64,000 nt of DNA from NCBI RefSeq assembly GCF_024741135.1, contig NZ_JANSUY010000025.1, forward strand, positions 1-64,000, written 5' to 3'. Below the pieces are notes generated by a model that made no database searches, was not told where the DNA came from, and saw only the letters and a list, made by a program, of their open reading frames with translations. The translations under genes and the position numbers were made by a program. This stretch comes from Aquiflexum gelatinilyticum (lineage in GTDB: Bacteria > Bacteroidota > Bacteroidia > Cytophagales > Cyclobacteriaceae). Shown here in pieces: positions 35,664 through 45,406 of the stretch. Position 1 is the stretch's first letter; every line of letters begins with the position of its first letter.

Positions 35664-35694
35664 CAAAAGTAATTATAAATTTAAAAGAAGTAAA
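35664..35694 (-). promoter_or_regulatory. Possible promoter for the HD-lpxD-lpxC/fabZ-lpxA operon
   Basis: On the minus strand, TACTTTTG (plus coordinates 35664-35671) fits TAnnTTTG, and TTTA lies at the -33 distance (35691-35694) instead of TTTG. The implied leader before the start at 35652 is very short. Confidence 0.35.
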
Positions 35695-35703
35695 CCATAT
35701 TTT

Positions 35704-37263
35704 ATGCAAAGGTTCAAAATCCTGTGGGCAGATGACGAGATAGATCTATTGAAGCCACATATTTTATTTTTACAGCAAAGAGGCTATGAAATATCCACAG
35801 TCAACAGTGGTGTAGATGCCATTGAAATGGTGGAAAAATTCAATTATGATGTAATTTTTTTGGATGAGATGATGCCCGGAATGACAGGCCTTGAGACTTT
35901 GCAGCATATCAAAATGGTGAAACCCCAGATTCCTGTAGTGATGATCACAAAAAGCGAGGAAGAGCACATAATGGATGATGCCATTGGGGGTAAGATTGCT
36001 GATTACCTGATCAAACCTATCAATCCAAATCAAATACTGCTCTCTGTAAAAAAGATCCTACAGAATAAGCAGTTGATCACAGAAAAAACTAACCTTTCCT
36101 ACAGACAGGATTTCATGAATATCAGCACAGCTTGTGGGGAGGCATCCACCTATCAGGAGTGGACAGATATATACAAAAGACTCACCTATTGGGAAATGGA
36201 GATAGATGGTACGGAAAACAAGTCCATGCAGGATGTTCTTGATACCCAAAAAACGGAAGCCAATGCTGCTTTTGCAAAATTCATCAAGAACAATTACATC
36301 GACTGGATCAATGATCCCAAATCTGAAAAGCCAATACTTTCCCACAGACTGATGGCTGAAAAGGTGTTTCCGCAAATCAAACAGGGCAAGCCTCTCTTTT
36401 TTGTGGTGATTGATAATCTCAGACTGGATCAATGGGAAGTAATCAAACCATTGGTTTCAGAATATTTCAATACTTCAGAGGAAAGTACCTATTTCAGTAT
36501 TTTACCGACTACCACGGCTTTTGCACGAAATGCCCTTTTTAGTGGGATGATGCCTTCCGATATGGCAAGATTCCATCCCGAACTTTGGGAAGGAGAAGAT
36601 ACCGATGAAGGAAAAAACAACCATGAGGAAGATTTTTTGTCCGAAAATCTTCACCGAAATAAACTGAATATTAAATTTAGTTATAACAAAATCCTTCAAG
36701 TGTATCAGGGAAAGGCAGTTTTGGATCATTTCCATCAACTTTTGAATAATGATCTCAATGTCTTGGTATACAACTTTGTAGACATGATGTCTCATGCCCG
36801 TACAGACATCAAAATGGTAAGAGAACTTGCTCCGGATGAATCCGCCTACAGATCTTTGACAAAAAGCTGGTTTGAGCATTCTACCCTTTTTGACCTTTTT
36901 AAAAAAATCCATGCCGCCAAAGCAGATGTGATAATTACCACAGATCACGGAACCAAAAGAGTGAACAGGCCTTATAAAATTATCGGAGACAAAAATGTAA
37001 CAACAAACCTCAGGTACAAACAAGGTAAAAACCTAAATTTTGAAAGTGGCAAAGTATTTGAAATTTCCCGCCCAGAAGAAGCCAAACTCCCGAGGTTTAA
37101 TGTTTCGACCAGCTATGTTTTTACAGTCGAAGATTATTTCTTTGCATATCCTAATAATTACAATTATTACGTAAATTACTACAAAGATACCTTCCAACAC
37201 GGTGGTGTATCACTTGAAGAAATGATAGTTCCTTTTGTCCGTCTCGAACCGAAGAATATTTAA
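35704..37263 (+). CDS. porX: PorX response regulator with PglZ (alkaline-phosphatase-like) domain
   Basis: PorX is a Bacteroidota regulator linked to type IX secretion and gliding. The 519-residue protein has an N-terminal receiver (about residues 1-120) with phospho-acceptor D54 in FLDEMMPG, a linker, and a PglZ domain (about 210-510) with FFVVIDNLRLDQW, TTTAFARNALFSG, FVDMMSHART and TTDHGTKRV. The PglZ fold in PorX is a metal-dependent phosphodiesterase acting on oligonucleotides in characterised homologues. The start at 35704 is preferred because the upstream extension is not conserved. The partner PorY and the PorL/M/N components are not in the window. Confidence 0.93.
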   Translation: MQRFKILWADDEIDLLKPHILFLQQRGYEISTVNSGVDAIEMVEKFNYDVIFLDEMMPGMTGLETLQHIKMVKPQIPVVMITKSEEEHIMDDAIGGKIADYLIKPINPNQILLSVKKILQNKQLITEKTNLSYRQDFMNISTACGEASTYQEWTDIYKRLTYWEMEIDGTENKSMQDVLDTQKTEANAAFAKFIKNNYIDWINDPKSEKPILSHRLMAEKVFPQIKQGKPLFFVVIDNLRLDQWEVIKPLVSEYFNTSEESTYFSILPTTTAFARNALFSGMMPSDMARFHPELWEGEDTDEGKNNHEEDFLSENLHRNKLNIKFSYNKILQVYQGKAVLDHFHQLLNNDLNVLVYNFVDMMSHARTDIKMVRELAPDESAYRSLTKSWFEHSTLFDLFKKIHAAKADVIITTDHGTKRVNRPYKIIGDKNVTTNLRYKQGKNLNFESGKVFEISRPEEAKLPRFNVSTSYVFTVEDYFFAYPNNYNYYVNYYKDTFQHGGVSLEEMIVPFVRLEPKNI

Positions 37264-37269
37264 TTAAAT

Positions 37270-37713
37270 TTGGAAAAGTTTTATTGTCCGGAAATTGGTA
37301 ATTTACATGAGACGGCCCTTAAAATAGTCTCTTTTGCAGGATCTGAAAAAATCTGGGTTTTCAAAGGAGATCTGGGAGCTGGTAAAACTACCTTAATTAC
37401 TGAACTTGCAAGAGTATTGGGAGTGGTTGACAAGGTCAGCAGTCCTACCTTCTCTTTGGTAAATGAATACCAAAACACCAAAGGCGAAATATTTTACCAC
37501 TTTGACTTTTACAGAGTGGAAAATCCCGCAGAGGTTTTTGAAATTGGGATTGAAGAATATTTTTATAGCGGTAATCGCTGCTGGATAGAGTGGGCCGAAA
37601 GGATTGCAGCGTATATTCCGCTGGACTTTATCCACATCTACATTGAGGTGGATGAGGCAGGGGGTAGAATGATTACCTTACAAAGGGTTATTAATGGTGA
37701 AACAAATGGTTGA
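37270..37713 (+). CDS. tsaE: tRNA threonylcarbamoyladenosine biosynthesis ATPase TsaE
   Basis: TsaE is the ATPase that helps TsaB/TsaD make the t6A modification of ANN-decoding tRNAs. The 147-residue protein has the P-loop GDLGAGKTTL and the conserved SSPTFSLVNEY and WIEWAER motifs. The start is TTG at 37270, seven bases after porX ends; this start gives the usual N-terminal length. It overlaps the ald gene by 20 bp. Confidence 0.93.
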   Translation: MEKFYCPEIGNLHETALKIVSFAGSEKIWVFKGDLGAGKTTLITELARVLGVVDKVSSPTFSLVNEYQNTKGEIFYHFDFYRVENPAEVFEIGIEEYFYSGNRCWIEWAERIAAYIPLDFIHIYIEVDEAGGRMITLQRVINGETNG

Positions 37714-38908
37714 AATAGGGGAAAAGGTTGGGTTATTTCCAAAAGAAAAGGTTGCGAAAGTCAAGAATTCACAGAATTCATTGTTGATAGGATTGCCTGT
37801 TGAAACTGCTGCCCAAGAAAAAAGGGTGGTATTAACTCCTGATGCGGTTGCTCTACTAGTCAATAATGGACAACAGGTTCTGGTGGAGACAAATGCGGGG
37901 AAAGAATCCAAATTTTCGGATAAAGAATATTCAGATGCCGGGGCCAAAGTGGTCTATTCTGCCAAAGAGGCTTTCGATGCCGAGGTGATTATCAAAGTAG
38001 AACCTCCGACAGAGGAAGAAATCAATTATATGAGATCTGGTTCATGTTTGATTTCAGCTCTGCAGTTGGGTAAGCAAAGCGCTGATTACATCCATGCATT
38101 GAACAAAAAAAGAATCACCGCCGTGTCCTATGAAAATCTCGAGGATAAAGTTGGAGGAATGCCTGTGGTCAGAGCCATGAGCGAAATTGCGGGCAGCACG
38201 GTCATGCTCATTGCAGCCGAGTACCTCAGCAGCGTAAATAACGGAAAGGGCTTGATCATGGGCGGAGTCACAGGTGTACCGCCCACACAGGTAGTTATTG
38301 TCGGGGCAGGTACCGTCGCTGAATATGCTGCAAGGACAGCTTTGGGATTGGGAGCTAGCATCAAAGTTTTTGATAACCATATTTATAAACTGCGAAGAAT
38401 TAAGCATCTTCTGGGTCAGCAGGTATTTACGTCAACAATTGATAACTATACTTTAGGAAATGCAATCAAAGAGGCGGATGTTGTAATCGGTGCATTGAGA
38501 GCAGAAAAAGGAAAAAATAAGGTTGTGGTCAGTGAGGAAATGGTTGCTGCCATGATGGAGGGAAGTGTAATCATTGATGTTTCTATAGATCAGGGTGGAT
38601 GTATAGAAACCTCAGAAATGACTTCTCACGATACACCGACTTTTGTCAAACATGGTGTAATCCATTATTGCGTTCCCAATATCGCTTCAAGGGTTTCAAG
38701 AACAGCATCTTGTGCATTGAGCAATATTTTTACACCTATTTTATTACATATGGCTGATTTGGGAGGAGCTGAAGAGATGATCTTCAATTATAAATGGTTT
38801 ATGAAAGGAGTATATACCTACAGGGGAAGCCTGACAAATGCCTATTTGGCAAGAAAATTTTCCATGACCCACAAAGAACTCTTGCTACTGCTGGCTGCCC
38901 GTTATTGA
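37694..38908 (+). CDS. ald: Alanine dehydrogenase family protein
   Basis: This NAD-linked enzyme interconverts L-alanine with pyruvate and ammonia. The 404-residue protein has the N-terminal GLPVETAAQEKRV motif, the substrate-site VKVEPPT-like segment (IIKVEPPTEEE), the Rossmann motif VIVGAGTVAEYA, and CVPNIASRVSRTAS. An unusual 30-residue N-terminal extension precedes the conserved start. The porX-tsaE-ald order is common in Bacteroidota, although no functional link is known. It could also act as a related transhydrogenase-like dehydrogenase. Confidence 0.85.
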   Translation: MVKQMVEIGEKVGLFPKEKVAKVKNSQNSLLIGLPVETAAQEKRVVLTPDAVALLVNNGQQVLVETNAGKESKFSDKEYSDAGAKVVYSAKEAFDAEVIIKVEPPTEEEINYMRSGSCLISALQLGKQSADYIHALNKKRITAVSYENLEDKVGGMPVVRAMSEIAGSTVMLIAAEYLSSVNNGKGLIMGGVTGVPPTQVVIVGAGTVAEYAARTALGLGASIKVFDNHIYKLRRIKHLLGQQVFTSTIDNYTLGNAIKEADVVIGALRAEKGKNKVVVSEEMVAAMMEGSVIIDVSIDQGGCIETSEMTSHDTPTFVKHGVIHYCVPNIASRVSRTASCALSNIFTPILLHMADLGGAEEMIFNYKWFMKGVYTYRGSLTNAYLARKFSMTHKELLLLLAARY

Positions 38909-38912
38909 ACCC

Positions 38913-39377
38913 TTATCTTTGTTGAAGCATCAGCTCAAGACTTTTGTTGGTCTCAACGAGATCGTCCATTAATTTTCTGTTTTCTTTCCTTAAGGAGAAC
39001 AACTCAAAGGCATTTTTTATTACAGTCCTCATGTACTCTTCTTCCCATGGTTTGGTGAGATAATGATATACTTGGCTCTTATTGATGGCATCTATCACTG
39101 CCTGGATATCAGTGTATCCGGTAAGCAGAATTCTGATTGGATCGGGATGTTCAGGGATAATGGAGGCTAAAAAATCCACCCCTGTTTCATCAGGCATTCT
39201 TTGGTCAGTAATTATGATATCTACCTCATTTGATTGCAATAGCTCTCTTCCTTCCTCAGCAGAAAGGGCAAGATGGATTTTGTAATCTTTCCTAAAAGTA
39301 GCTTTAAATGCCTGAAGGTTGTTTTCTTCATCATCTACATAAAGGATTCTTATTTTTTCTTCGGGTGATTCAGCCAT
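38913..39377 (-). CDS. Single-domain response regulator with C-terminal coiled coil
   Basis: The 154-residue protein is a receiver domain with acidic pocket DDEEN, phospho-acceptor D58 in ITDQRMPDETG, the Thr-Gly switch in ILLTGYTD and Lys in YLTKPWEEE. The last 30 residues form a charged helix (LRKENRKLMDDLVETNKSL). No output domain is present. The receiver closely resembles that of the gene at 42096. It is divergent from the kinase cluster, so it probably relays phosphate to or from those kinases. Confidence 0.85.
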   Translation of the reverse strand: MAESPEEKIRILYVDDEENNLQAFKATFRKDYKIHLALSAEEGRELLQSNEVDIIITDQRMPDETGVDFLASIIPEHPDPIRILLTGYTDIQAVIDAINKSQVYHYLTKPWEEEYMRTVIKNAFELFSLRKENRKLMDDLVETNKSLELMLQQR

Positions 39378-39584
39378 GGGGACTTACTATTAGTGAAACT
39401 TTAGGTACAAGTTTAAGTATATATTTATCTTAATGGTAATTTTACCGAAAAAAAATTTTCCAATATTGGATTTATCGAAATGTCGGTATAAAATTCCTTT
39501 TTTATAATTTTTTTTACATTTCTCTTATGATTATTGTACTAATAACATAACTTTACTGGTAGTACCCACCCTTACTGCCTCTAC

Positions 39585-39992
39585 ATGAGATTGGCTTCAT
39601 TGCTTGATTTACTCGGTCAGAATATATATGTAAATGGAAAGTCGAGATTCCCTATGCCTTTGAATGCGTTTAATAGGTTTTTGGGCTCTAAACTGAATTT
39701 TGGGTTGAATTCAACAGAAAACCATTATCAAAAACTGGACCAAGGGGAAACTTCTCTATTTTCTGTTTTGTCTAAAACATCACCAATTCTTTTTTGGACA
39801 AAAATGAAGCTGAATTTAATCCCTCCTTTCTTTTACGATTTCAATGTTTCCTTAACAAACTTTGAACTGTCAGAAAGACAGGGAGATTATTATTACAGCT
39901 ATTTAAAAGTCTACAGTTTAGAAAATTCTTTGATGTACAATTCGCAATATGGGAGAAATGTTAAGAACTTCAATCAACTCTTGGTTCTATGA
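39585..39992 (+). CDS. Orphan ORF preceding the sensor kinase
   Basis: The 135-residue frame has no recognised domain, no signal peptide and no obvious repeat. Its stop overlaps the start of the following sensor kinase by 4 bp (ATGA), which argues that it is translated. Against it, the composition is rich in Asn, Leu, Ser and Tyr without family motifs, and an AT-rich leader could produce such a frame by chance. The alternative is a 600-bp non-coding region upstream of the kinase. Confidence 0.4.
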   Translation: MRLASLLDLLGQNIYVNGKSRFPMPLNAFNRFLGSKLNFGLNSTENHYQKLDQGETSLFSVLSKTSPILFWTKMKLNLIPPFFYDFNVSLTNFELSERQGDYYYSYLKVYSLENSLMYNSQYGRNVKNFNQLLVL

Positions 39993-42103
39993 TAGGAAGT
40001 CTCCTTACAGTTTTTCTTTTTTTGATTTCTCCAACAATACAAATGGACAATGCACCGGGGTTGGTTGATGTTTCAAAATATGAATTCCTGATTCAGGAAG
40101 CAGGTGATTCAGAAATCAAGGATATCATTTCCAACCTAAATTTTAAACCGGTAATTTCCCAAAACCCTAATTTCGGACTTGGCTCCCAGTCTGTTTGGCT
40201 TCGGTTTAAAGTTGTATCGGCAAAAGATCTTGAGGAACAGAAATACCTTTTGATCAATAACCCCAATTTAGACGAGGTTTATTTCTATCAGATCAGAGAT
40301 GGAAAGGTCATAAGCTCTCAGGTTAGCGGCAGGACTCATGATTTTGGCCAAAGATTGATTCCGTCAAGAAAATTGATTTTTGAAATAAATTCAGAATCTG
40401 GTCAAAATTCTGACATTTACCTAAACATCAGAAGTAGCGACAAAAAGATTATTTCTGCAAGTATAGCAGATCTTAGGACTATTAATAAAAGTCTAAATTT
40501 TGAAAATATCCTGTTCGGTTTGTTTTCGGGGATCTTGTTTGGACTGTTTTTCTATAATCTGTTTCTTTACTTTTCACTCAATGATTATACCTACCTGATT
40601 TATGTAGCTTATATATTTTTGGTTTGGCTTGGCCAATCTTCCATTCTTGGATATGCTCAAGAATTGTTATGGCCTGAATGGGTTTGGATGAACCTGAGGT
40701 CTAATGTTGTTTTTTCTGTTTTGGGTAGTATTGTTGCGATTTGGTTTGTACAAGCTTTTTTAAAAACAAGATTGAATCTCCCCAAATTGAATAAAGGGCT
40801 ACAAGTGATCTATGTAGTTTATTTGATTATTTTGAGTGGTACATTTTTTGGTTTTTTGACACTTTCCTATGCTGTTTTTCTGGTTACTCAGGCCATAGTT
40901 ATTCCGTATGTATTCATCATGTCATTATATATTCTTAAAAGTGGGTTCAAGCCTGCAAGGTATTTTTTGATTGCCTGGTCTGTTTTTATGGTAGGCATTC
41001 TTCTCTTTGTATTGACCGAAATGGGACTAATTCCATTTTCTCCATCGTATTTCTACCTGATGCCATTTGGTGCAGGGCTCGGAGTTATTCTTTTGTCATT
41101 TGCCCTAGCTGATAGAATCAATGACCAAAAAAGAGAGTATGAAAAAGAACAATATGAAAAGCTAAAGCTTCTGGAAGAACATGAAAGCAGAATAATTGAG
41201 CAAAATGAATTTTTGGAGGAGAAAGTAAAGCAAAGGACTGAAGAACTTGAACTTACCCTTCATAACCTTCAGAATACCCAAACCCAATTGGTCAATCAGG
41301 AAAAAATGGCTTCATTGGGACAGCTGACAGCTGGAATTGCCCATGAGATCAATAATCCGATCAACTTTGTAAGTTCAAACATCTCACCTTTAAAGAGAGA
41401 CATCACCGATCTTCTTGATATTGTAAATGCTTACAGAGAGAAAGGTAAACTCGAGTTTTCGGATGCCTCTAAGAAAGACCTGAAGAGGGTAGAAGAAGAC
41501 ATTGAGTTTGATTATATCCTCAAAGAAATCGACCAACTCCTGAGAGGAATGGAAGAAGGTGCGAAAAGAACAGTGGAAATCGTCAAAGGTTTGCGTTTGT
41601 TTTCAAGAGTTGATGAGCAAGATGTCAAAAGAGTGGATATCCATGATGGTATCAACAGCACCCTGATATTGCTCAACAGCTCTATGTCAGGAAAAATACA
41701 GGTTTATAAGGAATTTGGTAGTATTCCCATTATTGAATGTCTGCCCGGAAAACTTAATCAGGTATTTATGAATATCATTACCAATGCCATTCATGCACTT
41801 TTGGAAAATCTGGATAAAATACCCGAACCAAAGATTACAATAAGAACTTTCCACATTGGTGAAAAAATTAGTATTGAAATAGAAGATAATGGGTTTGGAA
41901 TGCCTGCGCATGTCAAGCAACGGATTTTTGAACCTTTTTTTACAACCAAAGCAGTAGGAAAAGGTACTGGTTTGGGCTTGTCTATTGTCTATACCATCAT
42001 CGAAAACCACAAAGGCACACTTGAGGTATCGACGGAACAAGGCAAAGGAACCAATTTTATCATTACCCTTCCAATTTATCAAAATATCCAGCAGCATGAC
42101 TGA
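39989..42103 (+). CDS. 7TMR-DISM sensor histidine kinase
   Basis: The 704-residue protein has a signal peptide, a periplasmic 7TMR-DISM extracellular domain (about residues 30-165; [17 protein letters not shown]), seven transmembrane helices (about 170-385), a coiled coil, a HisKA-type domain with the phospho-accepting H452 in [13 protein letters not shown], and a HATPase_c domain ([29 protein letters not shown]). It should sense a periplasmic ligand, possibly a carbohydrate. The downstream response regulator-kinase gene overlaps it by 8 bp. Confidence 0.9.
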   Translation: MIGSLLTVFLFLISPTIQMDNAPGLVDVSKYEFLIQEAGDSEIKDIISNLNFKPVISQNPNFGLGSQSVWLRFKVVSAKDLEEQKYLLINNPNLDEVYFYQIRDGKVISSQVSGRTHDFGQRLIPSRKLIFEINSESGQNSDIYLNIRSSDKKIISASIADLRTINKSLNFENILFGLFSGILFGLFFYNLFLYFSLNDYTYLIYVAYIFLVWLGQSSILGYAQELLWPEWVWMNLRSNVVFSVLGSIVAIWFVQAFLKTRLNLPKLNKGLQVIYVVYLIILSGTFFGFLTLSYAVFLVTQAIVIPYVFIMSLYILKSGFKPARYFLIAWSVFMVGILLFVLTEMGLIPFSPSYFYLMPFGAGLGVILLSFALADRINDQKREYEKEQYEKLKLLEEHESRIIEQNEFLEEKVKQRTEELELTLHNLQNTQTQLVNQEKMASLGQLTAGIAHEINNPINFVSSNISPLKRDITDLLDIVNAYREKGKLEFSDASKKDLKRVEEDIEFDYILKEIDQLLRGMEEGAKRTVEIVKGLRLFSRVDEQDVKRVDIHDGINSTLILLNSSMSGKIQVYKEFGSIPIIECLPGKLNQVFMNIITNAIHALLENLDKIPEPKITIRTFHIGEKISIEIEDNGFGMPAHVKQRIFEPFFTTKAVGKGTGLGLSIVYTIIENHKGTLEVSTEQGKGTNFIITLPIYQNIQQHD

Positions 42104-43193
42104 CAAGATAAAAGTACTTTATATCGATGATGAAGACAATAACCTGAATTCCTTCAAGGCTAGCTTGAGGAAGGATTTTATGGTAATAACAGCCATCGAT
42201 GCATTTGAAGGTCTTAAAATAGCGGAAACAGAAGAACTTCATGTGGTGATTGCAGACCAAAGGATGCCTGGATTGGATGGAGTAGAATTCTTCGAAAAAC
42301 TGATGGAAATCAATCCCGAGCCTGTCAGGATTTTACTTACTGGATATTCCGATATAGCTGATGTAATTGATGCAATCAACAGAGGGCAGGTTTACAGGTT
42401 TATTGACAAACCTTGGAATATTGAACAGATAAAAAATGCCATACAGACTGCCGGTGATATATATTTTGCAAGGAAAGAACTCAAAGATAAAAATGAAAGA
42501 CTCCAGAAAATCCATTCTGAGATGAACCAGTTTGTATATTCCCTTTCACACGAACTTAGAGGTCCGCTGATGAGTATTTCAGGCGTTTCTAAACTGGCCA
42601 AAATGGAAACCAAAGATCCCGCAGTCAAAGAATATTTTGATTTGATAGATACCGCTACAGATAAATTGGATGAGTTTATTTATAAAATGCTGGATTTTTA
42701 CCGGTCTACTAAAATAGAAAACAAGGTTACTGAGATAGATTTTAAAGAAGTGGTTTCCCAACAAATTGAAATATATAAACAAAAATGGCCACTGGAAGAG
42801 ATTGATGTCATAATTGACATCAAACAATCATCTTCCTTTTTCTCAGATGACCCCAAAATTCGTGTGATCCTCAATAACCTCTTTCATAACGCAGTAGTAT
42901 TTCAAAAAGAGGACAATCCAAAAAAAATGATAAGAGTTGCAATAGATGTATCGGAATATGCCGCAACAATTGTTTTGGAGGACAACGGTGTAGGAATTGA
43001 GGACAATCTCATCGATGAGGTATTCAACCTTTTTCAAAGAGCCACCCAAAAGAATGTCGGTTCAGGTCTCGGACTCTATATGGTCAAAGAATCAACCATA
43101 CAAATGGGGGGTAAAATCCATTTGGAGTCTGAAGTAAACAAAGGCACCAAAGTCACCGTAATATTACCAAATCTGGTACCTGGGAAAAACTGA
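42096..43193 (+). CDS. Hybrid protein: receiver domain followed by histidine kinase
   Basis: The ATG at 42096 gives 365 residues: an N-terminal receiver (phospho-acceptor D54 in IADQRMPGLDG, ILLTGYSD, FIDKPWN) and a histidine kinase with H152 in YSLSHELRGPLMS and ATPase motifs (LEDNGVGIE, GSGLGLYMVKE). There is no membrane segment. The order receiver-then-kinase suggests it is phosphorylated by the preceding membrane kinase and passes the signal on. Its start lies within the last codons of the kinase gene. Confidence 0.9.
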   Translation: MTDKIKVLYIDDEDNNLNSFKASLRKDFMVITAIDAFEGLKIAETEELHVVIADQRMPGLDGVEFFEKLMEINPEPVRILLTGYSDIADVIDAINRGQVYRFIDKPWNIEQIKNAIQTAGDIYFARKELKDKNERLQKIHSEMNQFVYSLSHELRGPLMSISGVSKLAKMETKDPAVKEYFDLIDTATDKLDEFIYKMLDFYRSTKIENKVTEIDFKEVVSQQIEIYKQKWPLEEIDVIIDIKQSSSFFSDDPKIRVILNNLFHNAVVFQKEDNPKKMIRVAIDVSEYAATIVLEDNGVGIEDNLIDEVFNLFQRATQKNVGSGLGLYMVKESTIQMGGKIHLESEVNKGTKVTVILPNLVPGKN

Positions 43194-43320
43194 TTGGTTT
43201 TATTGACAAAGTAAATTGCTTTCTTATATTGTTGGATTGCCTTAATTTTTATTTGATTACACGCGATTTTCGCTTTAATTTGTTTTCAATTTCATTTTCC
43301 AAACCAAATAGTTTTTAGAT

Positions 43321-43860
43321 ATGATCAACCCTTGGCACGATGTCAATATTGGTAAAGAAGCTCCCGAATATGTTATGGGAGTCATCGAAATTCCCAAAGG
43401 AAGTAAAGGCAAGTACGAACTCGATAAGAAGACGGGCATGCTACTATTAGACAGGGTTTTGTTTTCTGCGGTCCATTATCCTGCTAATTATGGCTTTATC
43501 CCTCAGACTTTCTGCGATGATAAAGATCCACTTGATATTTTGATTATATCCCAGATTGATATCCCCTCAATGACATTGGTCAAAGCCAAAGTAATCGGCG
43601 TAATGAGGATGGTTGACGGTGGTGAAGCAGATGATAAGATCATTGCGGTGGCATCTGAAGACCAATCTGTAAACTATATCAATGATATCGATGAACTTCC
43701 TCCCCATTTGATGAAAGAAGTCCATAGGTTTTTTGAGGATTACAAAAAACTCGAAAATAAGGAAGTCAAAGTGGAAGATTTTTTGGGAAAAGAAGAAGCT
43801 TTCAAAATCATACAGGAAAGTGTAGACCTTTACGACAGGAACTTCAGAACAAAAAGATAA
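43321..43860 (+). CDS. ppa: Inorganic pyrophosphatase (family I)
   Basis: This soluble enzyme hydrolyses pyrophosphate to phosphate. The 179-residue protein has the conserved GSKGKYELDK, the active-site stretch DPLDILIIS (DxDPxD region, here DDKDPLDI) and VKVIGVMRMVDGGEADDKI. The length fits the bacterial hexameric type. It is monocistronic and is followed by a strong terminator. Confidence 0.95.
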   Translation: MINPWHDVNIGKEAPEYVMGVIEIPKGSKGKYELDKKTGMLLLDRVLFSAVHYPANYGFIPQTFCDDKDPLDILIISQIDIPSMTLVKAKVIGVMRMVDGGEADDKIIAVASEDQSVNYINDIDELPPHLMKEVHRFFEDYKKLENKEVKVEDFLGKEEAFKIIQESVDLYDRNFRTKR

Positions 43861-43864
43861 TTCA

Positions 43865-43895
43865 AAGCCCGGAGTTAACCTTCCGGGCTTTTTTT
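43865..43895 (+). terminator. Intrinsic terminator after ppa
   Basis: AAGCCCGGA (43865-43873) pairs with TTCCGGGCTT (43881-43890) across a 7-8 nt loop and is followed by a T run. Confidence 0.85.
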
Positions 43896-43905
43896 GTTTC
43901 CGCCT

Positions 43906-44949
43906 ATGAAAAGATTGTTTATCATCTTTTTCTTTTTTTTCAGAACGCTTGCCGCAAAGGACGATGTTGACCGAAATCTGATTGTGTCGGGATATATAGA
44001 AGCATATTACAGCTACGATTTTAACCAACCCGAAAACAACCTCAGACCTGACTTTTTGTATAATTTCAATAGGCATAATGAATTCAGTATCAATCTTGCC
44101 TTGCTCAAAGCATCTTTCCAAAATGATAGAATAAGAGCAAGTCTTGCTTTAATGGCGGGTACTTACGCCCAATATAATCTTGCTGATGAACCGGCTTGGG
44201 CCAAATTTATTAACGAAGCATCTTTGGGGATTAAGCTGCATGAAAAGCTGTGGGTTGATATCGGTGTCATGCCTTCTTACATAGGATTTGAATCATGGTA
44301 TGGAATGGATTGTATGAATTTGTCCAGAAGTATCATGGCTGAAAATTCTCCGTACTTTTTTACAGGAGGGAAATTTACTTATACTCCGCATCCTAAATGG
44401 GAAATTCAGCTTTGGTTGACCAATGGCTGGCAGAATATGGTGAGGAATGAAAATAACAAATCTTTGGGTATAGGTACAGGGATCAAATTCATTCCCTCAG
44501 CCAATTTTACCTTCAATTACTCGAATTACTTTGGCAATGAAAACACCCAACCTATTCGTTTAAATAGGTTTTTTAATAACTTTTATTTGTTACATGAAAA
44601 AGGAAAATGGGCTACGATATTTGGTGCGGACTTTGGAATTCAGGAGAATTTTTCAGGAAAAACGGATTCATGGTTTGGATTTATAGGATCTATAAGTAGG
44701 GAATTAGGCGAGAAATTTACGCTTGCCGGTAGGGCAGAATATTACTCGGACCCCAATGCCATCATCCTCACCGATGGACTAAAAATCACAGGGTTGTCTG
44801 CAAATGTTGATTTTTCGATAAGGGAAGGTGCTTTATTGAGAATTGAAGCTAGGAGATTTATTAGTCCAGAAGATTATTTTCCACTTCCAGACGGAAATTT
44901 CGGAAGACAAAATTCAGCCCTGACTACTTCTCTGGCTCTCAGGTTTTAG
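43906..44949 (+). CDS. Outer-membrane beta-barrel protein (porin, BBP2-like)
   Basis: From the ATG at 43906 the protein has 347 residues, with a signal peptide (KRLFIIFFFFFRTLAA). The mature part alternates short beta strands (for example LIVSGYIEAYYSYDF, EFSINLALLKASF, IRIEARRFIS-like) and ends in an aromatic residue (SLALRF), as barrels of the outer membrane do. It resembles the putative beta-barrel porin-2 family; the transported substrate is unknown. It ends overlapping a convergent gene by 11 bp. Confidence 0.8.
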   Translation: MKRLFIIFFFFFRTLAAKDDVDRNLIVSGYIEAYYSYDFNQPENNLRPDFLYNFNRHNEFSINLALLKASFQNDRIRASLALMAGTYAQYNLADEPAWAKFINEASLGIKLHEKLWVDIGVMPSYIGFESWYGMDCMNLSRSIMAENSPYFFTGGKFTYTPHPKWEIQLWLTNGWQNMVRNENNKSLGIGTGIKFIPSANFTFNYSNYFGNENTQPIRLNRFFNNFYLLHEKGKWATIFGADFGIQENFSGKTDSWFGFIGSISRELGEKFTLAGRAEYYSDPNAIILTDGLKITGLSANVDFSIREGALLRIEARRFISPEDYFPLPDGNFGRQNSALTTSLALRF

Positions 44950-45406
44950 GATTTTTTCCTGCAATTACCCTTTTCTTGGGGAGCTTTTTACTGAGGTGTT
45001 TTGTAAATTCCTCATAATTGAGGTGCTCATGATTGCTGATTGTGAAGGAGGTTTTGTCTTCAAAAACAATGGTCAGCTGCTTGAATTCACGTTTGTTTGT
45101 AATAACTGTTTCTTCTTCCCATACCAAAACCTCAGCAAGCGAATATGTAGTCGTTTTTCCCCGAAGAGGGAGTCTGGTAATTATGCTGTCCTTGCTTATT
45201 GTGATGAATTTATAGGCTGCCATCATTTTAACCAAAAGCAAGACAATCACCAAAGTGAGGATCACAGTTGCGATCAGGTAGATGACAAGACCAAATGTTC
45301 TTTTGGTAGCAAAATGGTTGAGGATGTAAACCAATCCAAAAATTTGTACGAGGACGATGAGACCAAGGGCAATAAATGTGCTGGGTTTTGGCCTTGAATG
45401 AATCAT
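44939..45406 (-). CDS. Small membrane protein with C-terminal PH-like domain
   Basis: The 155-residue protein has two transmembrane helices (about residues 10-30 and 37-62) and a beta-rich C-terminal region (FITISKDSIITRLPLRGKTTTYSL is within it in part) like bacterial PH-domain membrane proteins. No enzymatic motif is visible. Its start overlaps the AcpH-like gene by 4 bp, so the two form an operon. Confidence 0.65.
   Translation of the reverse strand: MIHSRPKPSTFIALGLIVLVQIFGLVYILNHFATKRTFGLVIYLIATVILTLVIVLLLVKMMAAYKFITISKDSIITRLPLRGKTTTYSLAEVLVWEEETVITNKREFKQLTIVFEDKTSFTISNHEHLNYEEFTKHLSKKLPKKRVIAGKNPKT

Noticed and set aside
35704-37263. PglZ domain as a sign of a BREX defence system
   Set aside because: The domain is fused to a receiver with D54 in the PorX arrangement, and no brxC, brxL, pglX or other BREX genes are present.
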